From Haemonchus contortus (taxonomy: Eukaryota; Nematoda; Chromadorea; Rhabditida; Trichostrongylidae), in the NCBI GenBank assembly GCA_000469685.2, contig LS997564.1, positions 11,138,091 to 11,202,090 of the forward strand: a DNA stretch of 64,000 bases, read 5' to 3'. The notes under the pieces were generated by a model that was given only the letters and a program-made list of their open reading frames with translations, searched no databases and was not told where the DNA came from. The position numbers and the translations under genes are program-made. Each line of letters opens with the position of its first letter. Within the stretch, counting starts at the first letter, position 1. Positions 12,270 to 25,224 of the stretch are shown here, one piece after another.

Positions 12270-14200
12270 GAAGCAACGCTACTTATCTTCGCTTATTTGG
12301 GGAGCTCAAAATTACGAATTGCACCTTTGCACCTTGTTGGGAAACTCCACATGCGTCCATGTCTCATAGTTGTTTGTCAAAGAAGTACTGCAGTGCCGAA
12401 TGGATAGGTTGGCGTAACTTTATGTATAGTCGCCATAATTTTTAGGGTCTCTTGCAAGTGTTAGGGCAATTTGTATACTTTATTTGTGCAGAATCAGTTT
12501 TCATCAATAGATATAAGCATGACCAGCTCAGCGTTATCCTCATTTCCAAATATTTTTAACTAGGGAAAAATTCTGTGCGACAAAAATGTATAACCATGAA
12601 AGCATAGTAAGTTGGTGGAATATGGACGATGGGAAGGAATTTTGTGGCCTGATCCTGCAACTTTTCTTGACGACTACCCAAAGCAATATGTGGCCTTGCA
12701 ATGCAATAGTGCAATATGAATGATGCCCTTTCTGTTGAACATCCCCGGCCTGATGTTACTAAACTTTGTTCTAGTCCATATGCTATGTCACTATGCATAC
12801 ATTAGATCGGATCTCTGCAGCGATAAAAATAGAGAGGCGAATATTCGAAAAAAGATACCTTCGGATCTTTGCAATAAATACGGACAGATTTTCTAGTCAA
12901 AGGTAATACATGCATGAAATGTGTAAGATTGTCATTGTTTCCAGGACATGTTACGGTAGGAAAATGTTGAAATATTGAACTAGCGGACATTTTTGCCCGT
13001 ACTGCTCAAAGTAGCTTTAGTCTGATGGATATTTTGTTCGTCTAACTCTGAAATTGGAGCTAAAGGGTCAAGTAACGTGCTCATTCGAAAACAACTCTTG
13101 AAGTCGTGTCTTCTCAATAAGATTCAGCTGTAGGCAGTAATATTCATAGCAATAACAGTAATATTCTTTTTCATTGGAGCACATACTTCTCAGAAACAAA
13201 TGCCATCAGATAGGAGCACTAAAACTGTCACTTCAGACATTCTATTCGATCTTCTCCTAGTCTCCTGAAGGAGCTTCATTTGGAAAAGTGCTTGAGATAT
13301 TTACTGAACACTGTGCTCTCGATGAATGTCCGAACGTTTGTGTAGAAATCAAGTGAAGCGTTTTTAAGAAAGATACTTGTTAAAAATATTGTTTCCGTTA
13401 AAAAATTTCTGTGCAAAATTACTATTTAGAGGTATTCCAGATTTATTTCCGACATGATTTTCGGATTGCACAAGCCCGATCTCTTTCTGTTCTAAATGAG
13501 CTTTAGCAAAAATTGGAGAATTTGTCAGGAATGGTTTTGTTTTGCCCAAAGTGTAATATATTCGGTGCAATAAAAAGATTTCGTTAGAATTAACTGATTT
13601 CGTTTTGACGAGCATTCCTTTTGCGAAGCCAGCAATTTGTTGGATCATGAACTTCTACCAGACGCCTCATTGAACCTCTCACTGCTTTTGCAACAGAAGG
13701 GCAGAACTGCCCATTGCGCAGATGACCCAAAATAAAAAAATTTGTTTCCCAGATGACCCAAAATTTGTAAACTTCTCGTATTCAATTACATCAGCCCAAT
13801 GAAACAGCTATTCTCTAGAACAGCCAATCTGCCCAAGATCTGGTAGCTTAGCGGAATAAATATCTACCATGAAATGTAAACAACGACAGAGGTTGAAATA
13901 GAAAGCTGAAAATAGATGAACAAAAAAAAACCGCTTGACGCCAATCCCTCATGTTCAACTAGTAAGTAAGGATAACCACAAATAAACAGAAGCTGGTTAA
14001 CTATAAAAAAATAAATTATGTAACTATTCCTCTTGTGTAAAGGCTTTATTGACAACATTCAATCAGATTTTACGTACTTACGTCTCGCATCTCCCCGAAG
14101 TGAAATCTGTCCCAAATCGAAATTCGCATGTTCGGAGTTCCTATCCTTATCCTAATCGATCTCTCGGACATCTCCTCTGACCCACTATTGTGTTCCTTCC
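12270..14200. other. Intergenic; nothing recognised
   Basis: AT-rich sequence with only short unlinked reading frames. It contains a near-duplicate CCAGATGACCCAAAAT-type motif around 13720-13765 but no identifiable gene or mobile element. Confidence 0.5.
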
Positions 14201-14207
14201 CTTAGAA

Positions 14208-17200
14208 ATGGCGATAGGAGGTCGACTGCTTCTGATCGCTGTCCTTACGACTATCGAATATTCACGATTTGTCATCGGCACAAGTAAGATCCTTAATATT
14301 ATTTATTTGTTTACAATTCCATGACAAGTCCTTTTGCCATGACGCTTTCCTTTCCTAATGTATCACAACTTCCACACTCACGGGTCTTGATAATCTTTGC
14401 CGATTTTCAAAGCAGCTGAAAATTAACGAAGTAAATTCCGGTTCATGTGATTCTGTATAACCTATGTTGTCTAGCGCTGCCCTGCTAAACTTTGCCCTTA
14501 ACTTAACTCCTTGCCAACTAGTGACAGAAAACTGTTTCAAAGATATTTGCGGCCCTCCAGGAACTCTACTACTCCCTTTATGAAAGACCTTGCATAGACT
14601 GAAACCTATGGTTGTCTTATGGACGTGATACACCGCATCCACCGCTGTTTGGACATCATACCTACAAAAACTTCGGTCAAGACGTGGTAGATTTGAACGC
14701 GTAGTGTGATCATGTTGGATGGTTACTGCATAGATCAGCTCGTAGGTCCCTTTGCGTCTTTCTGCCGTTCCCCTAGAGGTGACCCTTCATTCACTGCGGT
14801 AAACCTGATGATAAGCCTTCGTTAATTTGGATGGCCATTACCAATGAGCATTACCAGTTTTCAAGTGTTGATTAACCCTGTCCCTGGCTACACGAATAAT
14901 TCGAACAGCGTACATTTTTCCCAGCCTTGTCTCTTTAGCGTTTTCTTGTCATGAACTGCTCCTAGGCTTGAAGAACGAAGAAAAGAGTCTACCATCAGTG
15001 CACTTTCTACTGATTTTTTATTTCAGCAAAGAAGTAAATAGAATTCGTGATATGCTCAACACGTAATAAATGCATCCCTTCTAAGTAAGTATCATATAAT
15101 GTAGGTAATGTAATTCACCCGATACCTTCGTTACATTTCCCATAGTCGCTTACGCGGTTAACAGCTCTTCAAATTGTTTCCAAGAGATTTTGTTCTTTGT
15201 AACGTTTTTTTCTATTTTACCTAAAATTTTCGTATCTCACCTCTGGTGTTTTCTCTCGGCCACCTATGGTTCTTCCCTTTCAGCAGTTCTCCTTCTTCTC
15301 TCAATTCATTCGCTTTAGGTACGCGAGCTTTTCCATTTGCTCATTTTACTCAACAGCTCGGACGCATAGTCCTGCACGCCTGACAGCGTGTCCGAACTCT
15401 TTTAACATGATAATTCTACTTTCTTTTGATTATTGTATTTGTAATCCAAGCAAAGGCTCACAGGTGTTTTGACACAATAGGGGATGCGTGCGTGTTTGTA
15501 CCCGAATTGCGTCCCGCGGGTGCATCGCCAGAGACATCTCGCAGATATTGACGGGTGGCTAGAGGAAGCAAGTGCGGGTTGTATTGGAATGGCTGATTCA
15601 GAAGTATTGTCATTGCAGTTTGACACCGCGAGACAACTACCAAAGATTTGCCGCTTACGTGAGCGGCTGCGGCAAATCTTTGATAGTGGTCTTGCGGCGC
15701 CCGTCTAGTGAATTTCAGTACTGCATTCCTTCGCGCCACAATATGTTACTCTGTAAAACCAAACATTGGAGTGATGAGATTGCCAAAAAGGAATGAAAAA
15801 TAAACAGCCAGGTCCTCCACTAAACATGCATCAAAAATATTAAAACATAAAAAAAGAAAAACAACAGTCCACAACTACTTCTTTGTTTAGTGAACAAACA
15901 GTAATTCAAACTATACTGATTCTAGATACGCCATGCTTCAAACTGATAACAAGACGATCTATCGACAACTATACGCCGTTGGCCGAGTATCAAAGGGAAT
16001 CGGTGCGTGCATGTGCGGACTATTGCATCATGGCTGCTGGTAATGGAAGACGAAAGGTGATCTCGGAAATAGCCTGAAAACGAAAACATGAAGACGTCAG
16101 AAAATGGAATTTCAGGAACCTCTGTGTCGATCTTTCACATATGATCATGCATCGAAAACTTGTCGTCTCTACGACCACGATGGAATGAAGGTAATTCCGC
16201 TGGATTTACGAAGATTTTGATTACCTAATTTTTGATTGGGCGGAGGTGGTGTAGTGGCATGTGGCGCACTATATCACACGCACGGTCAGGGGTTAGAATC
16301 CCGGATCAATGCCCGCCTAGGCCAACCAAGCCCTCCATCCCTCCGGGGTCGGTGAATTGGTACCAGACTCGTCTGGGAGGGTAAAAGCACTGACTTGTAC
16401 ATCGGCTGGCCACCGCAAGTCATTGTATAGGCCACATATGCACTCATAACGCCACTACGATTCTGAATGGAAGTCGAGTGCGGGGGCGCATCCTTCAGAC
16501 GGGATTGATTAACGAAAAAACTTTATCCTTTTATCCTTTAATTTTTGATTACAAGAGGTGCTAGAATTAATTAATGTAATACCACTTTAGATCCCGGCTA
16601 TTCTACATCCTGCAATTGGCATCGACTTCTATAAAAGGATCAACATTGAAAGCCCCTGTCAGAGTCAGTTTTCTTCTGAAATCCTTCTCGTTCTTTCAAG
16701 GGAAGGCAACGATTCTGACCATAAAGTTACGGATGTGTTTTATCCGTTTGGTACGGAATGTAATCGAATGCGTGAGCTTGTTGAGTAATTGTGTCATTTC
16801 TGAACCAGTGGAGTTAAAAGAAGACGGGGGACTCATAGGTGTGGCATTAAGTTTTGCAGCCTTGGTTATTGACTTCGCTCTCCCATGAGATGTTTGGGAA
16901 AGCCTCAAAGGATGGCTCATCGGTTCGTCGGAAACGATCTCCCAAGCGATGTTACATTGCTCTTCTCCGGTCTCGAGTGTTGTATTGCTCTTTTCCGATC
17001 TCGAGGGGCAATCGCTTCCATTTCATTAGAGTGAAAAAAAGAAATTCCTGCTTAGGAAGTCAATCCCCAATGTTAGAGACATTCGGATCATCAACATCAA
17101 GGAATAGAGTGGCTTCACAAAATTCGAGTGGAACTTTCAAATTGATCAGCAGCAATACCGGCGAGGACCTTCTAACATTTTGTTTTCAGACTCAAACATA

Positions 17201-20200
17201 AACGAAAACAGATTCAACTTCGCAAAATTCGGATCGTTCTCTAGGGAGCAAGATGAGATGCAAAAGGTAAAGAAAGCCAGGAATGGAACCTCAATATGAG
17301 ATTCCAGATGCGCTCATTTTCAGAATCTCAGACTACCTTCAGAAATCGATAGCGAAGATGAGACATTGCGAGACACGGAAATTCCAAATGGAATGTGGGT
17401 TTTTTGTAACTACATATATGATATTTGTGTCGTATGTACTACAAAGTTCAAGGAGTTCAAACCCTGAACTTTCAAGCTTCTAGGGTTCGGTGGAGTGAGC
17501 TATTATTTTACTCATGATTTCTCAAGCGACATATCTTGGCGGAAAGTCCTTTCATGAATCCAAAGGTTTTGAAAATTTGCCGTATGAATATAAACAGATA
17601 CACAGATATAACGAAGTGCTAAGTTGCCCTTTAATGCTTTGATTAGAATGAAAATGGGATGAGGGAGGTTGAAATATGTTAGAAACAACTTTTCTCAAGC
17701 GGATAATGTTGCAATAACTTACGGTCACTCTTCCAACCTACTCTAACCAAACTTTTAGGATCCTATAGAGCTTAACTGGGCTGAGGTATAATAGTATAGT
17801 GGCAAGCCTGATTGATTCGCCCAGGCCAACGAGGCCTTCCATCAATCCGATACAATCACCTTCGATACAATCACTGACTTGTGCATCAGCTGGCCACCAC
17901 CAAGCCATTGTGAAGGCCAAATACGCATTTGAAACGCCACTGCGATTTTGAATGGAAGTCGTTTAAGTTGATTGATCCTTTATGAAGCTGATTTTCCATT
18001 GCTAACAATAAGTCTTACAATGACGCTCATATAGTGAGGCAGCCTAGATATCTGACAATGAGACAGGACATAGCGCTTGAAATTAATGCTGGAATGCAGT
18101 TAAAAAATGGCTCATTAGATCCAATTTTTTTGATTTGATTGGTTGAATTTCGAGTGTCCCTTGTTTTGTTTCGATGGTAGTTCAGTTTTGTTCCTGATGT
18201 TACAGAAATTCTGAATCTGACACAGCTGAAAAAATGAGATCGCTTCAGAAGAAAGATCAGAACTCAAAATCGGAAGAGAACGAAATTCTAGAAGCTCCGA
18301 AAGGTTTGTGATGAAATGTCTCTGAGGGTATCGCCGCAGTTGAACATTTGATCATGCACAGTAGAATAGATTACTTGTTTTCAGAACAATGTTTAACAAG
18401 CACTGGTTACTATGTAGTGATTGGAAATGAAATCGTTCGACCAATAGCTAATGGAGGAACAGTGAAGGTGAGTTATTTCCTTGATTTCTCTAGCTTCTAT
18501 AAAAAACTGACGAAACTATTTTTTCCATAACCAAGTGGGAGTAGGATAGTAAATTAATAAGTAAGCATTGTTAGGAATTTAGAGGAAACTGATTCAGGTA
18601 TTCAACGATGTCGATCAAGGAGACTGTGCGAAGTTCTGTAGCAGTAGTCAGGTATGCTCATATCTTAGAGTTCGAACTCATCACTCAAAAGACCGAAATT
18701 CCCTACTCTCCACTAGTTCGTTCTTCGAACATATTTGAGATTTGGGCTTTTCATCAATGCACAAAGCCTAGGGAATAGAGAGTTGTGGCTAATCAATTCT
18801 GATTAAGGATGCTCCCACGCACAACGGTACTATTTGGGGGTGGTGTTTAATGAATATGTGGCTTGTACAATGACTTGTGGGGCTAGCAATTAAACAAAGC
18901 AGCGCTTTTATCAAATTCACCAACCTCAGAGGGATGGGTGGCTCCACCGGCATGAGTAGATATGACCCCGTGAATCTACCTCCAAACATGAAAGTGTATA
19001 TATATATATATATATGTATATGTATTTTTTAGTATTTTATCACAAGCTCTAATTCAAAGCTCCGGTGCTCTTCAGTCATGCGGGGGTTTATCTTGACCGA
19101 CTTGACGCTTCGCGTTCGAAGCTGTGGTCAGGTAGACGTGCGAAGAACCGGAGGGATGGCGGCCCCCTTGCTTGAGTCCCCCTTATCCGTCCGCCCGAGG
19201 TCGCGGTTGAATTCGTTCCTCACGCGTTAAGTTGCACACAGCAAGCCCCGGTACGTTACGTCTAATGTAAGTCATCGCGTTCTGGATCAAGGACCAGGAC
19301 TCGCTCGGGGAAATATCCGCCTACTAAAGGGGAGGCGTCCTGTCGCCCTGCCACATGCTCTCGTCACTACCATCAGATGTCGGCTTGTATGGTCCGAAAA
19401 CTCTCGCCTAAATTTCCTACTGGTCGACGGAGTTTTGCGTTGGAGCCTTCATCATTTTTTTTTCAATTACCATCTATATAAACATCTCTATATAACTAAT
19501 AGTTCAACGGCACGTCTGCATGTCTGAACGGCTAAGAGTAGGCCTCAGCTCCCTCTGATCCAGAATGGCTATAGCCACGATGGTGAAGACTCAGCACTGG
19601 CCCTGGCAAGGCAGTGTTTGAGACTCCAGGGGGCAAGCTCGCTAAAACAGCAATAAAACAGCCTCAGTACCCCGCACACTGGGCCCAGCCGTCTCCGGCG
19701 CCGGACGGTATGGCGACCGGTAAGAGGCGAAGAAATCTCGGGTTGCGCAGGGCGCCTTGGATTTTGGACTATGACAGCACTCCCCCCACACGACACAGAG
19801 ACTGTTTCCTACTCTATACCTATAACGCGAGAACAGTCTCTTCCAATGCCGCTCTCCATGAGCTCCTCGATGCGGCCTCTCACATTAAATATCATGTGAT
19901 TGCGCTGCAAGAAACCAAGAGCAGGAGAACCGACGTGCGACGAATGAACGATGGAACCCTCATCATTCGTGGTGAAAAGCTTCCATCGCGAAACGTCGGC
20001 GGCGTTGGTTTCGTCGTGCACCCATCTGTCGTCCATCTCGTCGATTCTCACGAGATCCTGTCTCCTCGCTTTGCCATCCTACGCCTACGACATACGCACA
20101 TGAAGACCATCTCTAACGTCAACTGCTACTCTCCACACTCAACAGCTGACGAAGAAGAGCTCGATGCGTTTTACGACCAACTTGAGGAAATCATCCACAA

Positions 20201-23200
20201 CGAAAAGTCCTTTTACAAATTCGTTGTTGGAGATTTCAACGCTAGGCTTGGCGAAGCACGAGAGGAGGAGTTCAGGATTGGAAAGTTCGGAATGGGGGAC
20301 AGGAACGAGAACGGAAACCGTCTAGCGGGACTCCTGTCCGCGGCTCGACTCTTTCATGGAAATTCTCTCTTCCAAAAGAAGGAACATCGCCGCTGGACAT
20401 GGGAGTCTCCAAACGGTACAACTCATGCTGAACTGGACCACGTATTAACAAACAGAAAGTGGTGCTTACTAGATGTTGGTGTGGTACCATCTTTTTGCAG
20501 TGGTTCCGATCATCGACTCCTTCGCGCTAAGATCAGATTCAGTCACAAGCTGGAAAAGATCTCTCAACATCGCGCGAAAAGCTCGAAGCATGCTGTATAC
20601 GACGGAGATGTTCTAAATGACGTCTTGTCCCGATATGACTGGCAGGTCCTGGATGACCCGACCGAAGACTACGACGCGCTGGTTCGGGGTCTCCTCTCCT
20701 GTGCTGAACAGGCTAAGCTTCCGCGAGTGGATACCTCCGCTCGCATTTCAGATGCGACGAAGGATCTTCTCAGAACAAGAAGAAGCCTGAGGCTTGACCA
20801 GAACGCCACACATCTCGAAAGGCTGCAAGCGAATATCAGCTGCAGACAAGCAGTGCGGCGAGACCTTCAGCTATACAGGGAGAGGAGACTACTGGAGGCA
20901 GCCTTGAACAGAACTAGTCTGAGAAAATGTCATCGGGATCTTCAGGACCACAGTATTCCACTTTCGTGCTTGAAGAAGGAGGACGGAACTCTCACAACAT
21001 CGAGACTTGAGATGGAGGAAGTTACACGGAGGTTTTACACCAAACTCTACCGGTCCACGACACACGTGCGAAAACCTAAAATCCCCACTGGTGGAACAGC
21101 ACCTCGGATCCTTCCTTCGGAGGTGAGAGTTGCGATTGCGAGCATGAAAAGGGGCACAACTCCAGGCCCCGACAAGATCTCAGCCGACCTACTCCGCGCA
21201 GGAGGCTACGAACTTCATGCGCTTCTCGCAGCACATATGACATCCTACCTCCAGAAGGAGAAGATCCCCGACCAGTGGAGGAACTCGCGGATGGTCATTC
21301 TTCACAAGAAGGGAGACCGGGATGATCTTCGCAATTACCGCCCAATAAGCTTGTTAAGTGTGCTTTACAAGCTATTCACGAAGATCATTCTGACCCGCAT
21401 ATCGCGAACGCTGGATGAAGCTCAACCTGTAGAGCAGGCTGGATTCCGGAAGGGATTCAGCTGCTTAGACCACATCCAAGCGGTCGCAATGGTCATCGAA
21501 GTGTGCCGAGAATTCCGAATGCCTCTTGTCCTTACCTTTGTCGACTATGAAAAGGCTTTCGACAGCGTCGAAACGAACGCGGTTCTGTCAGCGCTGGTCG
21601 ATCAAGGAGTGGACCCTCCCTACATAAGAATTCTAGCTGACTGCAGCAGTCGCTGCAGCGCGACGGTGCAGCTATTCCAACGACCTCTCCCCATTCCCAT
21701 AGGGAAGGGTGTGAGACAAGGCGACACTATTTCGCCGAAGCTGTTCACAGCCGCGCTGCAGTGGGTTATGAAGTCGCTCGACTGGGACGAAAAGGGCATT
21801 CGTGTGGACGGACGGTTCCTCTCAAATCTCCGCTTTGCGGACGACATCGTTCTCTTTTCAAGCAGCATTGCGGAAGCTGAGACTATGCTTGCTGAGCTTA
21901 ATAAAGCAGGAAAGAAGGTAGGGCTGCGGATCAACCAAACAAAGACACAGTTCATGAAGAATGCTTGGGTTGACGAAGGTCAAATCAAGATCGATGGTAC
22001 ACCCATCAAGGAGACCTCGTCATACGTTTATCTCGGGCGTTCCATGAATATGGACAACGACATGAGAGAAGAACTGGTGAGACGGCAGAAAGCAGCGTGG
22101 GCAGCCTTCGGACCTCTGAAAGAGGTCACCAATCATCTGACTGACCCGGAACGTCGCGCTAATCTGTTCGATTCCACAGTTCTTCCTGCGCTCTGTTACG
22201 GGTCTGAGACCTGGGTGACCAGTGCATCCACGTCAAGGGCTCTGAATACAAGTCACAGAGCACTCGAGCGATGTCTTTTGAGGTTCAACCGACTCACGCA
22301 ATATCGAGCCGGACTCCACAGCTCCGATATGCGCAGAATGTCTCGACTCCGCGACCCGGTGGAATACATGAAGAACGCAAAATTTCGGTGGGCCGGTCAT
22401 ATAATGAGAAGAGATGACGACAGATGGACAAGAAGAACAGTCGAGTGGGCTCCCATAGGATCTTCACGACCTAGGGGCAGGCCTGCTGCGAGATGGGGGG
22501 ATGTGCTTGTCGATCACGTGAGACAGCTGCGACAGCAGCTGAACGACTCCTCACATCGCCATCTTCGTCGAATCCTGAGTCTACCGTGGATGGCGATCGC
22601 GAAAGACAGAAACGAATGGTTTGTTGCTGGTGCTCGCACATGAGTGAAGACGAGCCGTATAAGTATATAAGTAAGTAACATGAAAGTGGTGTGAGTCCCA
22701 TAACCGTGACTTATTTCAACAATACCCTTGATATCAGCTTTCTCCTCCATTAGACTGCCTGACTTTTGAGTGCCTGTAGTTTGTTTTTATTGAGAACAAA
22801 AGTAAGTAGCCTCCCTCACATGCAATCTACGTGAGCGGTGTAGCAAATTCAGTTCTGTTATAGGAGAAATCCGGTTGGATCAAGGTTTAATGGTACCAAT
22901 AACTTTCTGTTCTACAGGGCCCAGATCAAGAACAATTGGTATGTAGCTCACTGAATTACTTCCCACTCACAAGAAAGTGCGAATTATACAGCATAGTTGC
23001 TGAACCTCATGGTCCTGGAAACCTTGTGGAGAACCAGGACGTGATATATGCGGAGAAATTCTGCTTGCCAGGTTGGAACATTCACATTCTCTTTCATAGA
23101 CGGCATCGTTTCGAGAAGTTTCTTTTTTTTGTGAACTGTTATGAATGACAGTATTGCAAGGGATTCACTAATTAATCAAAAAGTTGCTGGCGCTGCAGGT

Positions 23201-25224
23201 GATTTCAAATCGATCAAGCTAGGTAATACAGGGTGCTCAATAGGTAAATATGCTGTCTCGAAGTACTGGCAGTTATAAGAGGAAGAAGAAGTGATTTCTC
23301 GAGCTTTATGTAGACTTTCGAAAGATATTAACCTGCACTCATTCAGAGTCGCGACAGACTTGTCAGGAAGATGAAGTGTTTATACTTCACGTGCAGCGAA
23401 GTTTGACTACTGTCCCAATATCTCAGACACCGTCGCAAAGCATCTCCAAGTGCTTACAAGCATGCCTTGACAACAATTCCTGCAAGGTTTGTATACAGTA
23501 GTTTTGTTGCTGAAAAAAATGCTTCTGAAGCACTTTCTGGTGAAAGCCGTTTATGGATTTTCTTCTCGAAAAAAGTGCTCTAGAAGTATTCCAGTTATCG
23601 CCTGCCTACCTTCCTGAGCGATAACTTTTTAGAAAAGCAAATTCCTACGAAGCACTGCTTAATTGGTTTCGTCTGACTTTCAGACTGGAATATTTGATTC
23701 GACGAAAGAACTCTGCCTATTATACAAAGAAGCTGTGTCCAAATCTCAAGACTCAATAGTGGACACTCCTCCAGGATTCGTGATGATTGAGAATGGATGT
23801 GCTGAAAGCAAGGGAAAAACCAGTAAAAAGAGAAAAAGTGAAAAAGTGGAAATTCTACCATCACCTGTTAAGGTATTTGTTCAACTTATGATTCCTAGAA
23901 AGAATTATATCCAATTCTGATTTGAACTTATTCCCTCACTATGCTTTTCCAGGAAGAAGCGTCATCGGAATGGTCTGAATGTCATTTCCGGGTCAATGGA
24001 GTTCGAGTACAGGCAAGAAAATTTGTTTCCTCAAATCGTTTTGATTACTCTTTCACTAAGTCTCACCAAATCTTGCAAAGAGACAAATGGAGGTGGAATG
24101 TAGTTTTTTGTTCATCGACACAGGATATGTCGATGAAGTATGGAAAGATCGAGATCTTCGTCCAGTAGTTCACTAAAATGGCACATATCACGTTACACCA
24201 GTGGATACCAATTATTCATGTGTAGAACTAGGAAGTCATGAGAGAATAAGGACATTCATCAGAATGAATTGGTGATTAGATGCTGAATTGTCTTTCAATA
24301 CTTCGGTGCCTGCGTGTTTGTGTGTTCCTGTGTGAATTCATAACTTCTGTCCCTCTACCAATTGCTCCAAAGGTGAAACACTAATGGTGGGTGACAGTAA
24401 GTGATGAGAGCTGATTGGGACAATAACGTAGGAGCCTTGACACTGTAATGACTTCTTGTAGTGGGATGTGATGGAATTGAAGATAGCTGGTGATTGAAAC
24501 TGATAGTAAGAAGTAATGGCTGGTGAGGAACATCATAAGAAATGCCGATGAGTCTTTAGGCTTTTCGTAATTCTAGAGAAATTTACTCTCAAAAAATTAA
24601 AAATCAAACAATTCAGCTTTAGATCCTATTGCCTAGGGAATAACTCTTTGATCAGAGAAATGTTTCCAAGAAATTTTCGGGTAACATATGAAAAATGTTC
24701 CAATGGGGGAGTGAGAACTTGAGAAAATTCGGCAACCTTCGGCAATCACAGTGTTTGTTGTCAAATCATTGAAAAAGCCCCCCATCTTTTTACTATCGCT
24801 TGTTTCTGTCAATGCCTTTGCAGCTCTTTTGAGTTGAATCCTGTGAGTATGACCGGAAGTGGGTCTATTCTCCTGATTGAAAGGCGTCAGAACGATCTAT
24901 TCAGGCCCAGTGAACGCCATGACAGAGATTATTTAAAATTTTCAAAGGGAGTCTGAATGTACTTTAGCATTCAAATGAAAACTACTGCACCCAAGGGGAA
25001 TAAACTACTCGGGCACAGTACATAGGATGCGAGTAACTGCTCAATTTGCAATCATCAACGAAATTGTACATGATGTCTATGTAAATGTCACTGCTTATTC
25101 CCATTCTTCTGATTTGTCAAAAAATAAAAAAAGATTTCTGGTATAGTTCATGGCTTGATCTGACTATCTTTATTTTCAGGTTCGCGAGATCGGAGACGGT
25201 CGTCTTGAAAGAAGAGCGTGCTAA
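14208..25224 (+). CDS. Secreted multi-PAN/apple domain protein with TSP1-like C-terminus
   Basis: Exons with compatible phases: 14208-14283 (signal peptide [24 protein letters not shown] acceptor, possibly trans-splice, 2 nt before ATG), 15926-16056, 16116-16190, 16591-16759, 17190-17266, 17324-17394, 18206-18303, 18385-18467, 18598-18651, 22918-23071, 23347-23486, 23684-23872, 23953-24012, 25180-25224. PAN-like modules: CFKLI...CADYC...CRSFTYD...CRLYDHDG (exons 2-3); [10 protein letters not shown]...CAKFC...CSSLNYF...CELY (exons 8-10); CQEDEV...CLQAC...CLLYKE (exons 11-12). Exons 5-7 form an acidic, charged linker. Exon 13 has SEWSEC, like the start of a thrombospondin type-1 repeat. Its junction to the last exon needs a GC donor, so the C-terminus is the least certain part. 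About 480 residues. PAN modules bind proteins or sugars, which suggests an extracellular or cuticle role (inference). Intron 9 (4.3 kb) holds the RTE element; the intron after exon 3 holds a SINE. Confidence 0.78.
15626..15697. repeat. Hairpin, 29-nt arms with 14-nt loop, within an intron
   Basis: Arms 15626-15654 and 15669-15697 match as reverse complements at 26 of 29 positions, with an exact core of 14 bp (CAAAGATTTGCCGC). It lies in the first intron of the PAN-domain gene. It could be a small-RNA precursor or a fold-back repeat; sequence alone does not decide. Confidence 0.75.
16238..16538 (+). mobile_element. tRNA-derived SINE with 12-bp target site duplication
   Basis: Begins with a tRNA-like head: an A-box-like TGGTGTAGTGG and a B-box-like GGTTAGAATCC. 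It ends in a TTTATCCTTTTATCCTTTA tail. A perfect direct repeat, TAATTTTTGATT, flanks it at 16226-16237 and 16539-16550. Similar sequence recurs near 17786, 43299, 56341 and 62660. It sits in the intron between exons 3 and 4 of the PAN gene. Confidence 0.85.
17786..17990 (+). mobile_element. SINE copy, internally deleted (no B box)
   Basis: Shares with the 16238 copy the GTATAGTGGCA head, the GCCCAGGCCAACGAGGCC block, the ACTTGTGCATC/GGCTGGCCACC block, the GCCACTGCGATTTTGAATGG block and a TGATCCTTTAT end. The stretch that would hold the B box is missing, so the copy is dead. Confidence 0.75.
18997..22676 (+). mobile_element. Full-length RTE-clade non-LTR retrotransposon
   Basis: Flanked by a perfect 12-bp target site duplication, AACATGAAAGTG, at 18985-18996 and 22677-22688. 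The 5' end starts with a TA-rich run. A long 5' region with no obvious gene (about 19020-19600) precedes the single large ORF. The 3' tail is the short repeat TATAAGTATATAAGTAAGT, typical of RTE elements, which lack a poly(A) tail. It lies in sense orientation inside intron 9 of the PAN-domain gene. Confidence 0.93.
19614..22643 (+). CDS. RTE endonuclease-reverse transcriptase polyprotein (intact, 1009 codons)
   Basis: A single uninterrupted frame. An apurinic-type endonuclease domain covers roughly residues 65-310: [20 protein letters not shown] and the SGSDHRLL motif, all with catalytic residues in place. The reverse transcriptase domain covers about residues 480-780: [56 protein letters not shown] and the catalytic FADDIVLFS box. 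The C-terminal part has the RTE-typical [11 protein letters not shown] and [15 protein letters not shown] segments. The true start may lie downstream of the first ATG, because the first ~60 residues are low-complexity. No stop or frameshift is seen, so the copy could be active or recently inserted. Confidence 0.95.
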   Translation: MFETPGGKLAKTAIKQPQYPAHWAQPSPAPDGMATGKRRRNLGLRRAPWILDYDSTPPTRHRDCFLLYTYNARTVSSNAALHELLDAASHIKYHVIALQETKSRRTDVRRMNDGTLIIRGEKLPSRNVGGVGFVVHPSVVHLVDSHEILSPRFAILRLRHTHMKTISNVNCYSPHSTADEEELDAFYDQLEEIIHNEKSFYKFVVGDFNARLGEAREEEFRIGKFGMGDRNENGNRLAGLLSAARLFHGNSLFQKKEHRRWTWESPNGTTHAELDHVLTNRKWCLLDVGVVPSFCSGSDHRLLRAKIRFSHKLEKISQHRAKSSKHAVYDGDVLNDVLSRYDWQVLDDPTEDYDALVRGLLSCAEQAKLPRVDTSARISDATKDLLRTRRSLRLDQNATHLERLQANISCRQAVRRDLQLYRERRLLEAALNRTSLRKCHRDLQDHSIPLSCLKKEDGTLTTSRLEMEEVTRRFYTKLYRSTTHVRKPKIPTGGTAPRILPSEVRVAIASMKRGTTPGPDKISADLLRAGGYELHALLAAHMTSYLQKEKIPDQWRNSRMVILHKKGDRDDLRNYRPISLLSVLYKLFTKIILTRISRTLDEAQPVEQAGFRKGFSCLDHIQAVAMVIEVCREFRMPLVLTFVDYEKAFDSVETNAVLSALVDQGVDPPYIRILADCSSRCSATVQLFQRPLPIPIGKGVRQGDTISPKLFTAALQWVMKSLDWDEKGIRVDGRFLSNLRFADDIVLFSSSIAEAETMLAELNKAGKKVGLRINQTKTQFMKNAWVDEGQIKIDGTPIKETSSYVYLGRSMNMDNDMREELVRRQKAAWAAFGPLKEVTNHLTDPERRANLFDSTVLPALCYGSETWVTSASTSRALNTSHRALERCLLRFNRLTQYRAGLHSSDMRRMSRLRDPVEYMKNAKFRWAGHIMRRDDDRWTRRTVEWAPIGSSRPRGRPAARWGDVLVDHVRQLRQQLNDSSHRHLRRILSLPWMAIAKDRNEWFVAGART

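Noticed and set aside
16250..16320. tRNA gene suggested by A- and B-box-like motifs
   Set aside because: No cloverleaf folds with a proper acceptor and anticodon stem, and the sequence continues as a 300-bp SINE with its own target duplication.
21620..21955. Antisense open frames within the RTE ORF
   Set aside because: Shadows of the 1009-codon reverse transcriptase ORF on the other strand, with no motifs.
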